From contig NZ_CP077800.1 of the NCBI RefSeq assembly GCF_019112525.1, positions 2,604,001 through 2,668,000 on the forward strand: a stretch of DNA of 64,000 nucleotides, read 5' to 3'. The notes beneath the pieces were generated by a model. That model ran no database searches, was not told where the DNA came from, and worked only from the letters and a program-made list of their open reading frames with translations. Origin of the DNA: Modestobacter sp. L9-4 (GTDB lineage: Bacteria > Actinomycetota > Actinomycetes > Mycobacteriales > Geodermatophilaceae). A program made the position numbers and the translations under genes. Shown piece after piece: positions 22,626 through 31,641 of the stretch; position 1 is the stretch's first letter, and the number at the start of each line of letters is the position of its first letter.

Positions 22626-25238
22626 TCACGGGAAGCTGACCAGGAAGCTGGGCACGGTCGCGGTCCCCGTGGCCGGGCCCCCGGTGTTGTTGATGACCCG
22701 GTTGATCGTCCCGTTGCCGCCCAGGGAGACGGTGAGCAGGTCGTGGAACCTCACGCCCGGGGTCACCGGCACCTCGAAGGCCCGGTCGGCGCTGATCGTG
22801 GGGTCGATGTTGAAGAAGCAGTAGCTGCCCACGCCCCACGCCTCGTGCGTGGTCACGGAGTCCGCGACCTTGTACGCGGCCCACCCCTTCGACGTCCCGT
22901 TCATGAAGGCCGCCTGGTTCGGCGGGTCGTAGGGCATCTCGTTCTGGAAGAAGATCGTCCGACCGTTCTGGCCGTTCCAGAGCACCTCGTACTTCTGGTA
23001 GTGCTCCACGAACAGGCCGGTGGCCAGCACGTTGTTGCCGTTGACGGTCAGCCCGTTGTCGGCGGTGTTCACCGTCCACCCGTAGGTCCCGGCGTTGCCG
23101 TGGTCGGCCCGCCACGCCCAGATGTGGTCGATGATCGTGTCGTTGCTGTTGACGGTGAGGCTGGTGGTCGCCTTGCCGGCGATGTCACCACCGATCCGGA
23201 AGAAGACGTCCTGGATGGTGGTCGGGTCGGCCGCGTGGCTCGCGGTCGAACCGGCCGTGCCCACGGTCAGCAGCGTCGGGGAGTTCGTCGTCCCGGCGTC
23301 GAAGAGCAGGCCCTTCAGGCGCACTCCGTCGACGTCGGCCACCGTCATGGCGGTCACGCCGCCGTCGGGGATGAAGGTCGGCATGCCGATCCCCAGCGCC
23401 ACGGTGCCCGGCTTGGTGACCCGCAGCGTCTGGTCCAGGTGGTAGACGCCGGGGGTGACGAAGAGGTTGCAGCCGGCGTCCAGGGCGCGGTTGATCGTCG
23501 TGGACGTGTCACCGGCCTTGACCACGTAGAACTGGCTCATCGGCAGCGAGGTGCCCGGCGTGCTGCCCGACGCCCAGCTCGGGCCGGTGGCGTTGGTGCG
23601 CAGGGAGGGCAGGAACACCCGGTACTTGCCGGTGCCGTCGACGTAGAGGTACGGGACGTCGCGGGACACCGGGGTGGTGGCCAGCGTCGTCATCGGCGGG
23701 TTCGGGAAGCTCTGCGCCGGCGCCCCGATCACGCCGGAGAAGACCATGTTCCAGTTCGACCCGCTCCAGCTGCCCAGCGAGCTGTCCCGGGTGTACCACT
23801 GCTGCTGCGAGGCGGACTCGGTCCGGCCGGACACCTTGCTGTCGGCGATGTACCCGCCGCTGGCCCAGCCGTAGCTGGCCGGGAACAGGTCCAGGTTGCC
23901 GCGGACGTCCATCCGGCGGAACGGCGCGGCCTGCGCAACGGCCCAGCGGTCGGAGCCCGACGGGTTGACGGCCAGGTTCTCCGTCGACCGCCAGAAGTTC
24001 TGCGTGGCGTTGCCGGTGCCGTCGAAGGCGTCGACGGTGACGTGGCCGTTGATCGTCACGTCACCGGGGTTCTGGCCCAGCCCCGCGATCGAGGTGTAGT
24101 AGCCGATGTTGGCCTCGACGCCGTAGGTGCCGGGCTTGAACAGCAGCGCGTCGCGCCGGGTGCCGAACTGGTTGAGCTTCTGGGCCTCGAACACGGAGTC
24201 CAGCCGCGCCTGGATCGTCGCGGCGGGCATCGAGGGGTCGAAGACGGCGACGTTCGGGCCGAGGTCGGGGGTGTCGGACTGCACCGGGCACCCGGCGGGC
24301 ACCGTCGTCCCGCCGCCGGTGGTGCCGACGCCGAGCTCCCACAGCGAGTAGCCGTAGGGCGTGGCCCGGGTCGTGCCGAGCACCCGCACGTAGCGGCCGG
24401 TGCCGCTGACGGCCAGCGTCTGGGTGCCGCCGGTGCCGGTGGTGGTCGAGTACACCGAGGTCCACGTCGTCCCGTCGGTGGAGACCTGCACCGAGAAGGC
24501 GGTGGCGTACGCGGCCTCCCAGGTCAGGTCGACCCGGCAGACCGACTGCACCGAGCCCAGGTCGACCCGCAGCCAGGAGGGGTCGACGCCCGGGGCGCTG
24601 GCCCAGCGGGTGGTCGCGACACCGTCGACGGCCGCGGACGCCGGGGTGCCGGCGTTCTCCGTGCTCGAGGCGGTGGCGGTGCGGCCCTGTGCGGCGTTCG
24701 CCGTCCCGCACGAGGTCGTCGGGGTCCCGGCGGTGCCCTGCACCTGGAACTCGTAGAGCGAGTAGCCGTAGCCGGTGGCCCGGGTCGTGCCGAGCACCCG
24801 GACGTAGCGCCCGCTGCCGGTCACGGCCAGCGTCTGGGTGCCGCCGGTCCCTGTGGTCGTGCTGTAGACCGACGTCCAGGTGGTGCCGTCGGGTGAGGTC
24901 TGCACGGAGAAGGCGCGGGCGTAGGCGGCCTCCCAGTTCAGCGTCACCGAGCTGATCGAGGCGGTGGTGCCGAGGTCCACCTGCAGCCACTGCGGGTCGA
25001 CGCCCTGGGCGCTGGCCCAGCGGGTGGTGGCGACGCCGTCGACCGCCGCGGACGCCGGGGTGCCGGCGTTCTCGGTCGAGGACGCGGTGACCGGCCTGCC
25101 CTGCGACAGCAGGACCGGCGCGGCCGACGCCGGGGTGGCGGTCGCGGCGAGGCCCCAGGAGGCGAGCAGGGCCAGCACGAGCAGGACGACGAACGAGGTG
25201 GGGCGGGATCGACGACGGGACAGGACAGCAGTGCCCAT
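22626..25238 (-). CDS. large secreted protein with two F5/8-type C (discoidin, CBM32-like) domains and a beta-helix domain
   Basis: 870 residues. A clear signal peptide (RRRSRP, a hydrophobic core about 16-32, cleavage near ATATPASAAP). Two F5/8-type C domains follow (about 42-168 and 175-305); they are near-copies of each other (ASSTENAGTPASAAVDGVATTRWAS in both, RYVRVLGTTRAT in both). The remaining ~550 residues form a right-handed parallel beta-helix resembling GH55/pectate-lyase-like proteins (GTRRDALLFKPGTYGVEANIGYYTSI, LDAGCNLFVTPGVYHLDQ). It probably binds and may cleave an extracellular glycan. GAGG precedes the ATG at 25238 by eight bases. It stands alone between its own terminator and a 406-bp upstream region. 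Confidence 0.85.
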   Translation of the reverse strand: MGTAVLSRRRSRPTSFVVLLVLALLASWGLAATATPASAAPVLLSQGRPVTASSTENAGTPASAAVDGVATTRWASAQGVDPQWLQVDLGTTASISSVTLNWEAAYARAFSVQTSPDGTTWTSVYSTTTGTGGTQTLAVTGSGRYVRVLGTTRATGYGYSLYEFQVQGTAGTPTTSCGTANAAQGRTATASSTENAGTPASAAVDGVATTRWASAPGVDPSWLRVDLGSVQSVCRVDLTWEAAYATAFSVQVSTDGTTWTSVYSTTTGTGGTQTLAVSGTGRYVRVLGTTRATPYGYSLWELGVGTTGGGTTVPAGCPVQSDTPDLGPNVAVFDPSMPAATIQARLDSVFEAQKLNQFGTRRDALLFKPGTYGVEANIGYYTSIAGLGQNPGDVTINGHVTVDAFDGTGNATQNFWRSTENLAVNPSGSDRWAVAQAAPFRRMDVRGNLDLFPASYGWASGGYIADSKVSGRTESASQQQWYTRDSSLGSWSGSNWNMVFSGVIGAPAQSFPNPPMTTLATTPVSRDVPYLYVDGTGKYRVFLPSLRTNATGPSWASGSTPGTSLPMSQFYVVKAGDTSTTINRALDAGCNLFVTPGVYHLDQTLRVTKPGTVALGIGMPTFIPDGGVTAMTVADVDGVRLKGLLFDAGTTNSPTLLTVGTAGSTASHAADPTTIQDVFFRIGGDIAGKATTSLTVNSNDTIIDHIWAWRADHGNAGTYGWTVNTADNGLTVNGNNVLATGLFVEHYQKYEVLWNGQNGRTIFFQNEMPYDPPNQAAFMNGTSKGWAAYKVADSVTTHEAWGVGSYCFFNIDPTISADRAFEVPVTPGVRFHDLLTVSLGGNGTINRVINNTGGPATGTATVPSFLVSFP

Positions 25239-25644
25239 GGGACTGCCTCTCTGGAGGACGACGGGTGCCGGGAGCTGGAGGTCAGCGGCGGGCGCACGGC
25301 TCGGTGTGCGCGGTCCAGCGCTTCTTTCGCGCCGTGGAGGAAGTGCGCACGCACTGTATGACCGTCGTCACAGGAAAGGGAAGAGCTGGGCGCCGACGAC
25401 TTCACCTTCCGTGCGGCGCCACGCGCAGACCGTGATCCCCGCAGCTCGTGCGGGGGTCGGAACGACGAGCGGCCCACCGGAGGTGAGGTCACCTCGGGTG
25501 GGCCGCTGCGTGTCACGAGTGGCGGGCGGGGGGCCGGCCCTGACGGTCTGGCCGCGTTGGTCGGTCCATCCCCAGGAGCTGGATGGCCATGTGTACCGGC
25601 GTCCCCCACCCGCACCTCACTGTGACCCCGGACACATGCTGGCG
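25239..25644. other. 406-bp intergenic region
   Basis: Lies upstream of the discoidin/beta-helix gene and downstream of the universal stress gene, both minus. It must hold the promoter of the former. The only clear structure is the long hairpin at 25468-25507. A 7-base repeat, CATGTGT at 25588-25594 and ACACATG at 25632-25638, is also present. No gene with coding character was seen. Confidence 0.4.
25468..25507 (-). terminator. long near-perfect palindrome, probable terminator
   Basis: 19-base arms (25468-25486 and 25489-25507, 18 of 19 matched) separated by only GG. It lies about 140 bp after the universal stress gene stop and could end that transcript; the almost absent loop would also allow a cruciform. 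Confidence 0.55.
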
Positions 25645-26547
25645 TCAAGGGGTCGTCGGCGTGCCGCGCGGGACGACCAGCAGCGGCACCGTCGCCGCCC
25701 GCAGGATCTTCGTCGCCGTCGACCCCACGAACACCTGCCCCGGCGGGCCCGGTCGCGCGGACCCGACCACCAGCACGTCGCCCGGTGCCCACGGTGCCTC
25801 GGCCAGCGCCCCGGCCCAGCCCGCGCCCCGGGCCTGCAGCGTCGCCGGTGCCGGGCCCGGCCCCGGCCAGTTCGCCACCGCCTCGTCCAGCGCGCCCTGC
25901 ACCTGCCCGGCCCACTCCTCGCTGACCACCTGCTCCGTCGGCCGGCCCGTCCCCGAGGGCAGCAGCGCCGCCCGCTCGGGCACGAACGTGGCCAGCCGGA
26001 CCGGCACGCCCCAGCGGTCGGCGAACCGGCGGGTGGCGGCCAGGGCCTCGGCCGACCGCTCGGCACCGGCCCACGCGCAGGTCAGCCGGGTGGGGGCGGC
26101 GTCGGCCGCCCACGCCCGCGGTGCCAGCGCCAGCGCCACCGGGGAGCTGTGCAGCAGCCGCTCGGCCACCGACCCGGCGGCGAAGCGCCCGGCCGGCGCC
26201 TCCGCGGCCGCCCCCAGCACCAGCAGTCGCGCCCGGTAGGTGGCCGCCGCCTCGACCAGCCCCGCCGGCACCGAGGACGCCGGCACCACGGCCGTGCGCA
26301 CGTCGTCCACCCCGGCGGCCCGCAGTGCGGTGAGCGCCTCCGCCTGCCGGGTGGCGGTGAGCGCCGCCCGCCACTGCAGGTACTCGCGGTCCAGTCGGGA
26401 GGCGACCGGGGTCACCGGGTCCGGCGGCACCACCGTGGTCACCACGACCGGCGACTGCTCGGCGCGCGCCAGCCGCACGGCCAGCCGCAGCGCGGCGTCG
26501 TCCCCACCGCCGTGCTCGGCGGCCTCCCAGCCCAGCAGGACGGTCAT
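25645..26547 (-). CDS. universal stress protein, two UspA domains
   Basis: 300 residues in two UspA-like halves (about 1-143 and 155-295). The second half ends with VVGSARPGPPGQVFVGSTATKILRAATVPLLVVP, the G-x(9)-G-S/T-type ATP-binding motif of the family; the first half has the weaker GAAAEAPAGRFAAGSVAERLLHSSPVALALAP. The start MTVLLGWE is normal. Cytosolic, likely ATP-binding, associated with stress or dormancy. It lies downstream of the alpha-hydroxy-acid oxidase gene (59 bp), so the two may be co-transcribed. Confidence 0.88.
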   Translation of the reverse strand: MTVLLGWEAAEHGGGDDAALRLAVRLARAEQSPVVVTTVVPPDPVTPVASRLDREYLQWRAALTATRQAEALTALRAAGVDDVRTAVVPASSVPAGLVEAAATYRARLLVLGAAAEAPAGRFAAGSVAERLLHSSPVALALAPRAWAADAAPTRLTCAWAGAERSAEALAATRRFADRWGVPVRLATFVPERAALLPSGTGRPTEQVVSEEWAGQVQGALDEAVANWPGPGPAPATLQARGAGWAGALAEAPWAPGDVLVVGSARPGPPGQVFVGSTATKILRAATVPLLVVPRGTPTTP

Positions 26548-26606
26548 CGCAGCAGCCTCCTCGGGGGCGGGGTCACGTCAGCCTCTCCTGCCGATCGGCG
26601 CGGCGC

Positions 26607-27896
26607 TCACGGACGACGCCGCAGGACCTCGCGGGAGAGCTGGTCGACCGAGGTGTGCCCGGTCAGGCCCAGGGTGAGGTCGAACTCGGCGAGCACGTCC
26701 TCCACCACCTGCCGGACGCCGTCCTCGCCGCCCAGGCCCAGGCCCCAGGCGAACGGCCGGCCCAGCAGCACCGCGCGGGCGCCGAGCGCCACGGCGACCA
26801 GCACGTCGGCGCCGCTGCGCACCCCGCTGTCGAACAGCACCGGTACCCGGTCGTCGACGGCGTCCACCACGTCGGGCAGGGCGTCGAGTGCGGCGATCGA
26901 GCGGTCGACCTGGCGCCCGCCGTGGGTGCTGACCACCAGGCCGTCGACGCCCTCGTCGACCGCGCGCCGGGCGTCGTCGGGGTGCAGGACGCCCTTGAGC
27001 ACGATCGGCAGGCGGGTGTGCTCCCGCAGGAAGGCCAGGTCGTCCCAGGTGATCGAGGGCCGGGAGTAGATGGCCAGGAACGTCTCCACCGCCGCCCGGG
27101 GGAGTGGTGAGCGCAGGTTCTCCACCAGCGGGCCCGGCCAGGCGCGGGCCATCCCCACCAGCGCGCGCACCGCCGCCGGGGTGGGCCGGGGCTGCGGGTC
27201 CCGCGGGGCGCCGTCGGCGGCCGCGGCCCGCTCGGCCACCAGCCGGCGGAACACCGGGTCGGAGGTGTACTGCGCGATCCCCTTGCCCAGGGCGAAGGGC
27301 AGGTGGCCCAGGTCCAGGTCGCGCGGCCGCCAGCCGAGCATCGTGGTGTCGAGGGTGACGACGACGGCCTCGCAGCCGCTGGCCTCCGCCCGGCCCAGCA
27401 GGCTGGCGACCAGCTCGTCGGAGCTGGACCAGTACAGCTGCATCCAGCGCGGTGCGTCGCCCATCGCCGCGGCCGTGGTCTCCATCGGCACCGACGCCTG
27501 GTTGGAGAACACCATCGGCACGCCCACCGCCGCCGCGGCCCGGGCCACGGCCAGGTCGGCCTCGGGGTGCAGCAGCTCCAGGGCGCCGACCGGGCCCAGC
27601 AGCACCGGCGCGGGCAGCCGCCGTCCGAACAGCTCGACCGAGGTGTCCCGGACGCTCACGTCGCGCAGCACCCGCGGCACCACCGACCAGCGGTCGAAGG
27701 CGGCCAGGTCGGCACGCTGGGTGTCCTCGCCGCCGGCGCCCCCGGCCACGTAGCCGTACGCGCGGGCGCCCAGTCGCGCCCGCGCCTGGCGGGCCAGTGC
27801 CCGGTAGGCGGTCGGGACGCGCGGCGTGTGCCCGTAGGCCCCGGCCCGGTACACCGCGTCCTGCCGCCGCCGCCCGGTGCCCGCCGCTGAGCTCAT
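26607..27896 (-). CDS. FMN-dependent alpha-hydroxy-acid oxidase (lactate 2-monooxygenase-like)
   Basis: 429 residues. The family signatures are present: [12 protein letters not shown] for FMN near residue 50, [20 protein letters not shown] with the FMN-contacting Lys, and the active-site [11 protein letters not shown] (His base and Arg), followed by [27 protein letters not shown]. Enzymes of this family oxidise 2-hydroxy acids such as lactate, mandelate or glycolate. The length and internal insert fit the lactate 2-monooxygenase/lactate oxidase subgroup better than quinone-dependent LldD. The ATG at 27896 is chosen over an upstream frame extension without coding character. Confidence 0.88.
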   Translation of the reverse strand: MSSAAGTGRRRQDAVYRAGAYGHTPRVPTAYRALARQARARLGARAYGYVAGGAGGEDTQRADLAAFDRWSVVPRVLRDVSVRDTSVELFGRRLPAPVLLGPVGALELLHPEADLAVARAAAAVGVPMVFSNQASVPMETTAAAMGDAPRWMQLYWSSSDELVASLLGRAEASGCEAVVVTLDTTMLGWRPRDLDLGHLPFALGKGIAQYTSDPVFRRLVAERAAAADGAPRDPQPRPTPAAVRALVGMARAWPGPLVENLRSPLPRAAVETFLAIYSRPSITWDDLAFLREHTRLPIVLKGVLHPDDARRAVDEGVDGLVVSTHGGRQVDRSIAALDALPDVVDAVDDRVPVLFDSGVRSGADVLVAVALGARAVLLGRPFAWGLGLGGEDGVRQVVEDVLAEFDLTLGLTGHTSVDQLSREVLRRRP

Positions 27897-28095
27897 CGGT
27901 CCACCGTAGTGACGCGCGTCTCGCCGGCCGCCAGCACCCGTCCATCCGACACGCCCGTCGGGACACGCCGATGACACGGAAGTGACTGGAGTGACTGAGC
28001 GGCCACGCACTGCATGCTCCGGCGATGATCAGGGCAGTGCAGCCAGCGTGCCGGGGAGGTCGCCCTCCGGCTGGGCAGATCGGGGGAGCTCCACC

Positions 28096-29247
28096 GTGCC
28101 GTCGTCCTGCCCGCCCGTCCGCCTGTCCCTCGTCCTCCTGACCCTGGCCGCCGCCGGGGTCGCCCTCGCCGCCCCGGCCGCCGCGATGGAGGACACCCGC
28201 CGGCCCAGCGCCACGGTCACCCACGGGCCCAGCTGCGGGCCCGACGTCGTGCGCACCCTGGTGACCAACGGCAGCGAGCCGCACCGCGTGGCGCTGGTCC
28301 TCGACGGCGCGGGCGAGCAGGACGCCGCGCAGCTCGCCCCCGGTGAGCGGGCCGAGCTGGTCAGCGCCGGCATCGGCTGGGGCGTGACCGTCGACGTCTC
28401 GGTCAGCGTCACCGCCGCCGACGGCACCGTGGAGGCCCCGCTGGAGCTGGAGACCTACACCCGGCCCAGCGCCGAGGACTGCGCCGCGGTGACCCCGCCG
28501 CCCACCGGGACCGCCCCGCCGGTCACCCCGACCGTGCCCCCGGCCACCTCCGTGCCGCCCACCGGCCCGCTGCCGGAGACCGCTCCGCCCCCCTCGCTCG
28601 AGCCGACCCCCTCGGCGCCCGGCGTGCCCACCCCCTCGGTGCCCGGGACGACGCAGCCGGTCCCGCCGGCGACGTCCGCACCCGGGACGACGACCACGAC
28701 GACGACCCCGGGGACGACGACCCCGGGGACGACGACCCCGGAGACGACCACGCCGGGGACCACGTCCGCCGGGACGCCGGACGCCGGCAGCCCGCCGCGC
28801 ACCACCGGCCCCGGGACGCCGTCCGGAACGGCCGGGCGCAGCGGCGGCGCGGCGGCGTCCAGCTCCTCGGCCGCGGTCTCCCCGGGTGGGGTGGTGACCG
28901 TGCGGGCCACCGGCTTCAGCGCCGGGGAGCCGGTCACGGTCACCCTCCCGGGCACCGACGAGCCGCTGACCACGGTCACCGCCGCGCCCGACGGGAGCGT
29001 CGAGACCGTCGTCCAGATCCCGCGCGGTGCGGCCCTGGGGTCGACCACCGTGCAGTTCACCGGCACCGACTCCGCCACCACCGCCGGGCTCGACCTCGAC
29101 GTGGCCGCCCGCGACGGGGTGGTGCCGGAGAGCACCGGCTCACCGGCCACGGTCGCCGCCGGGCTGGCGTTGGTCGGGGCGGCGGGGACGCTCGGGGTGA
29201 TGGGCACGCGGCGCTCCCGCGGGCGGCACGCCGACGGGGGCCGCTGA
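28096..29247 (+). CDS. secreted Pro/Thr-rich protein with C-terminal membrane anchor
   Basis: About 383 residues from a GTG at 28096 preceded by GGGGGAG (seven-base gap). A signal peptide (about 1-30, SLVLLTLAAAGVALAAPAAA) leads to a small beta domain with one Cys pair (SCGPDVV and EDCAAV), then a ~120-residue Pro/Thr/Ser linker with PGTTT repeats, a second beta domain of the adhesin/IPT kind (SPGGVVTVRATGFSAGEPVTVTL) and a C-terminal PESTG, hydrophobic helix and RRSRGR tail. The tail looks like a cell-wall sorting signal but lacks a canonical LPxTG, so sorting is uncertain. A surface-displayed stalk protein; ligand unknown. Confidence 0.75.
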   Translation: MPSSCPPVRLSLVLLTLAAAGVALAAPAAAMEDTRRPSATVTHGPSCGPDVVRTLVTNGSEPHRVALVLDGAGEQDAAQLAPGERAELVSAGIGWGVTVDVSVSVTAADGTVEAPLELETYTRPSAEDCAAVTPPPTGTAPPVTPTVPPATSVPPTGPLPETAPPPSLEPTPSAPGVPTPSVPGTTQPVPPATSAPGTTTTTTTPGTTTPGTTTPETTTPGTTSAGTPDAGSPPRTTGPGTPSGTAGRSGGAAASSSSAAVSPGGVVTVRATGFSAGEPVTVTLPGTDEPLTTVTAAPDGSVETVVQIPRGAALGSTTVQFTGTDSATTAGLDLDVAARDGVVPESTGSPATVAAGLALVGAAGTLGVMGTRRSRGRHADGGR

Positions 29248-29331
29248 CCCGGCCGACCGGCCCGGCGCGCGGTGCCGCCGGTGCACCGGCGATCCTGGAC
29301 ACACACCTCGACGACAGACGTGGACCCGCTC

Positions 29332-29850
29332 ATGGACCAGCACATGGACCGCCTGCACGACGGCGCGCCGCCCCGCGGCGTGCCCCGTGACGTGCGCGGC
29401 CTGGCTGCCGCGGGCCCCAGCGCCACCGAGACCTGGCTGCGCATCGTCCAGGTGCACGACCGGATCACCCACCGCGTCGACTCGGCGCTGCACCGCCAGC
29501 ACGGGCTGTCGCTGACCGGCTTCGAGGTGCTGCGCCGGGTCGCGGAGGCACCCGAGGAGTGGGCCTCGATGGGCGACCTCGCCGAGGCGGTCGGGCTCTC
29601 CCGCCCGGGCATCACCAGCACGGTGAACCGGCTGGTGGACGACGGACTGGTCACCCGCGAGCGGCTGGGCGAGGACCGCCGTCTGCTGCACGCCCGGCTC
29701 ACCGACTCCGGCCGGGAGCGGGTGCGCGCGGCCACCGCCACCCACGACGACCTGGTCGCGCACCTGCTCACGATGCTCGGCGACGACGCCCCCGTGGTCA
29801 CCGACGCCCTGGCCCGCGTCTCCGCCGCCACCCGCCGCCCCCGCGCCTGA
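29332..29850 (+). CDS. MarR family transcriptional regulator
   Basis: 172 residues. The winged-helix MarR fold is clear: HGLSLTGFEVLRRVAEAPE, MGDLAEAVGLSRPGITSTVNRLVDDGLVTRE (recognition helix) and the wing RLGEDRRLLHARLTDSGRE. It acts as a dimeric DNA-binding repressor that usually releases on binding a phenolic ligand. The ATG at 29332 is used; earlier starts in frame lack coding character. Its target is not evident; the nearest downstream gene cluster begins 290 bp later beyond a hairpin. Confidence 0.88.
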   Translation: MDQHMDRLHDGAPPRGVPRDVRGLAAAGPSATETWLRIVQVHDRITHRVDSALHRQHGLSLTGFEVLRRVAEAPEEWASMGDLAEAVGLSRPGITSTVNRLVDDGLVTRERLGEDRRLLHARLTDSGRERVRAATATHDDLVAHLLTMLGDDAPVVTDALARVSAATRRPRA

Positions 29851-29950
29851 CCGCCCTGCGCCCGCGGCCGCTCCGCCGTCCGCCGCTGTGCGCCGGGCTC
29901 AGGCGCCGCGGTGCTGCGGTTGAGGCGCCGCGGTGCTCCGGGCTGAGGCA

Positions 29951-30001
29951 TAGGAACCAATACGTGCGTCCCAGCGCCCAGGACGCCGGTATTGGTTCCT
30001 A
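29951..30001. terminator. long compound hairpin between MarR and the heptose operon
   Basis: Outer arms TAGGAACCAATAC (29951-29963) and its exact complement (29989-30001), two mismatched pairs, then inner arms GCGTCC (29966-29971) and GGACGC (29981-29986). This is a 21-position stem with a nine-base loop. It may be a MarR terminator or part of a regulatory RNA or repeat element. Confidence 0.55.
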
Positions 30002-30141
30002 CGCCTGCCTGACTGGCGGACGGTGGCGGTTGTGGGAATCCGTGCGTGGGCGTCCCTCGAACGGGGTAGTTCTCGGCCTGCCCGGGGAAAACTTAAAGCC
30101 CGTAGTGTTTCCGGAGTGGATCTCCAGGGGATCGTGAGGGC

Positions 30142-31641
30142 ATGACGGGTGACCTGAGCGGCTGCACGGTGGTCGTGCCGACCATCGGACGCCCGTCCCT
30201 CGACGTGCTGCTCGACGCGCTCGCGACCAGCACCGGGCCGCGGCCGGCCGAACTGGTGCTCGTCGACGACCGGCCCACCGGCGAGCCGCTGCACCCCGAC
30301 CGCCCGGGTCTGCCCCCGGTGCGGGTGGTGCGCACCGGCGGCGGCGGCCCCGCCCGCGCCCGCAACCTGGGCTGGCGCACCGCGCGCACCGAGTGGATCG
30401 CCTTCCTCGACGACGACGTCGTCCCCGACCCCGACTGGTACGACCAGCTCGCCGCCGACCTCGCCGCACTGCCGGACGACGTCGCCGGCACCCAGGGCCG
30501 CGTGCGCGTGCCGCTGCCGGAGGACCGCAGGCCCACCGACTGGGAGCGCGGCACCGCGGGCCTGGCCACCAGCAGCTGGATCACCGCCGACCTCGCCTAC
30601 CGCCGCTCCGCCCTGGCCGCGGTCGGCGGGTTCGACGAGCGCTTCCCGCGCGCCTTCCGCGAGGACTCCGACCTCGCGCTGCGGGTGCTGGACACCGGCT
30701 CCTCGCTGACCCGCGGGCAGCGCTGGATCACCCACCCGGTGCGCCCGGTCGACCGCTGGGTCTCCGCCCGCGTGCAGGCCGGCAACGCCGACGACGTGCT
30801 GATGCGCCGCCTCCACGGCCCCACCTGGCGCGACCGCGCCGAGGCCGCCCTCGGCCGCCGCCCCCGCCACCTCGCCGTCACCGGTGCCGCGCTCGCCGCC
30901 GTCGGCCTGCTCGCCGCCGGGAAGCCGAAGGCCGCCGGGCTGGCCGCGCTGGGCTGGCTGGCCGGGACGGCGGAGTTCGCCTGGGCCCGCATCGCCCCCG
31001 GCCCGCGCGACCGCGCCGAGGTCACCACCATGGCCCTGACCAGTGCGGTCATCCCGCCGCTGGCCACCTGGCACTTCCTGCGCGGCGCCGTCGTGCACCG
31101 CGACGTCCCGGCCTGGCGCGGGCTGCCCGACCTGGTGCTCTTCGACCGCGACGGCACGCTCGTGCACGACGTCCCCTACAACGGCGACCCCGCGCTCGTC
31201 GCCCCGGTCGACGGCGCGCGCGAGTCGCTGGACGCGCTGCGCGCCCGCGGCGTGCGGATCGGGCTGGTCACCAACCAGTCCGGCGTCGGCCGTGGCCTGA
31301 TCACCTGCGCGCAGGCCGACGCCGTCAACGCCCGGGTCGCCGAGCTGCTGGGTCCCTTCGACACCGTGCAGGTCTGCCCGCACGCCCCCGAGGACGGCTG
31401 CGACTGCCGCAAGCCCGCGCCCGGCATGGTGCTGGCGGCCTGCGCCGAGCTGGGCGTCGAGCCGGCCCGCTGCGTGGTCATCGGCGACATCGCCGCCGAC
31501 GTCGGCGCCGCGGCCGCGGCCGGTGCGCGGGGCATCCTCGTGCCCACGCCGGTCACCCTTCCCGCTGAGGTCACCGCTGCCCGCCACCGCGCGCCCACGC
31601 TCACCGAGGCGGTCGAGGACGTGCTGGCGGGAGCCTGGTGA
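30142..31641 (+). CDS. fusion of GT2 glycosyltransferase and GmhB-like heptose bisphosphate phosphatase
   Basis: 499 residues. Residues 1-235 are a GT2 family glycosyltransferase (CTVVVPTIGRPS start, FLDDD donor motif at 89-92, FREDSDLALR for the acceptor side). Residues ~245-325 are hydrophobic and may sit in the membrane. From ~333 comes a HAD-IIIA phosphatase like GmhB: LFDRDGTLVHD (nucleophile Asp at 335), VTNQSGVGRG, and the zinc-site loop CPHAPEDGCDCRKPAPGM, then VVIGDIAADVGAAAAAG. GmhB removes the 7-phosphate from glycero-manno-heptose 1,7-bisphosphate. Fusion to a glycosyltransferase is unusual. ATG with GAGGG just upstream; first gene of a seven-gene operon and coupled to the next by GTGA. 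Confidence 0.9.
   Translation: MTGDLSGCTVVVPTIGRPSLDVLLDALATSTGPRPAELVLVDDRPTGEPLHPDRPGLPPVRVVRTGGGGPARARNLGWRTARTEWIAFLDDDVVPDPDWYDQLAADLAALPDDVAGTQGRVRVPLPEDRRPTDWERGTAGLATSSWITADLAYRRSALAAVGGFDERFPRAFREDSDLALRVLDTGSSLTRGQRWITHPVRPVDRWVSARVQAGNADDVLMRRLHGPTWRDRAEAALGRRPRHLAVTGAALAAVGLLAAGKPKAAGLAALGWLAGTAEFAWARIAPGPRDRAEVTTMALTSAVIPPLATWHFLRGAVVHRDVPAWRGLPDLVLFDRDGTLVHDVPYNGDPALVAPVDGARESLDALRARGVRIGLVTNQSGVGRGLITCAQADAVNARVAELLGPFDTVQVCPHAPEDGCDCRKPAPGMVLAACAELGVEPARCVVIGDIAADVGAAAAAGARGILVPTPVTLPAEVTAARHRAPTLTEAVEDVLAGAW

Noticed and set aside
22536-24896. Open frame of 786 codons on the plus strand
   Set aside because: Antisense to the discoidin/beta-helix gene, low complexity (Gly/Arg/Val/His), no family features.
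28676-28760. Short CGGGGACGACGAC-type repeats as a CRISPR or satellite array
   Set aside because: They encode the PGTTT repeats of the secreted stalk protein in frame and have no spacers.
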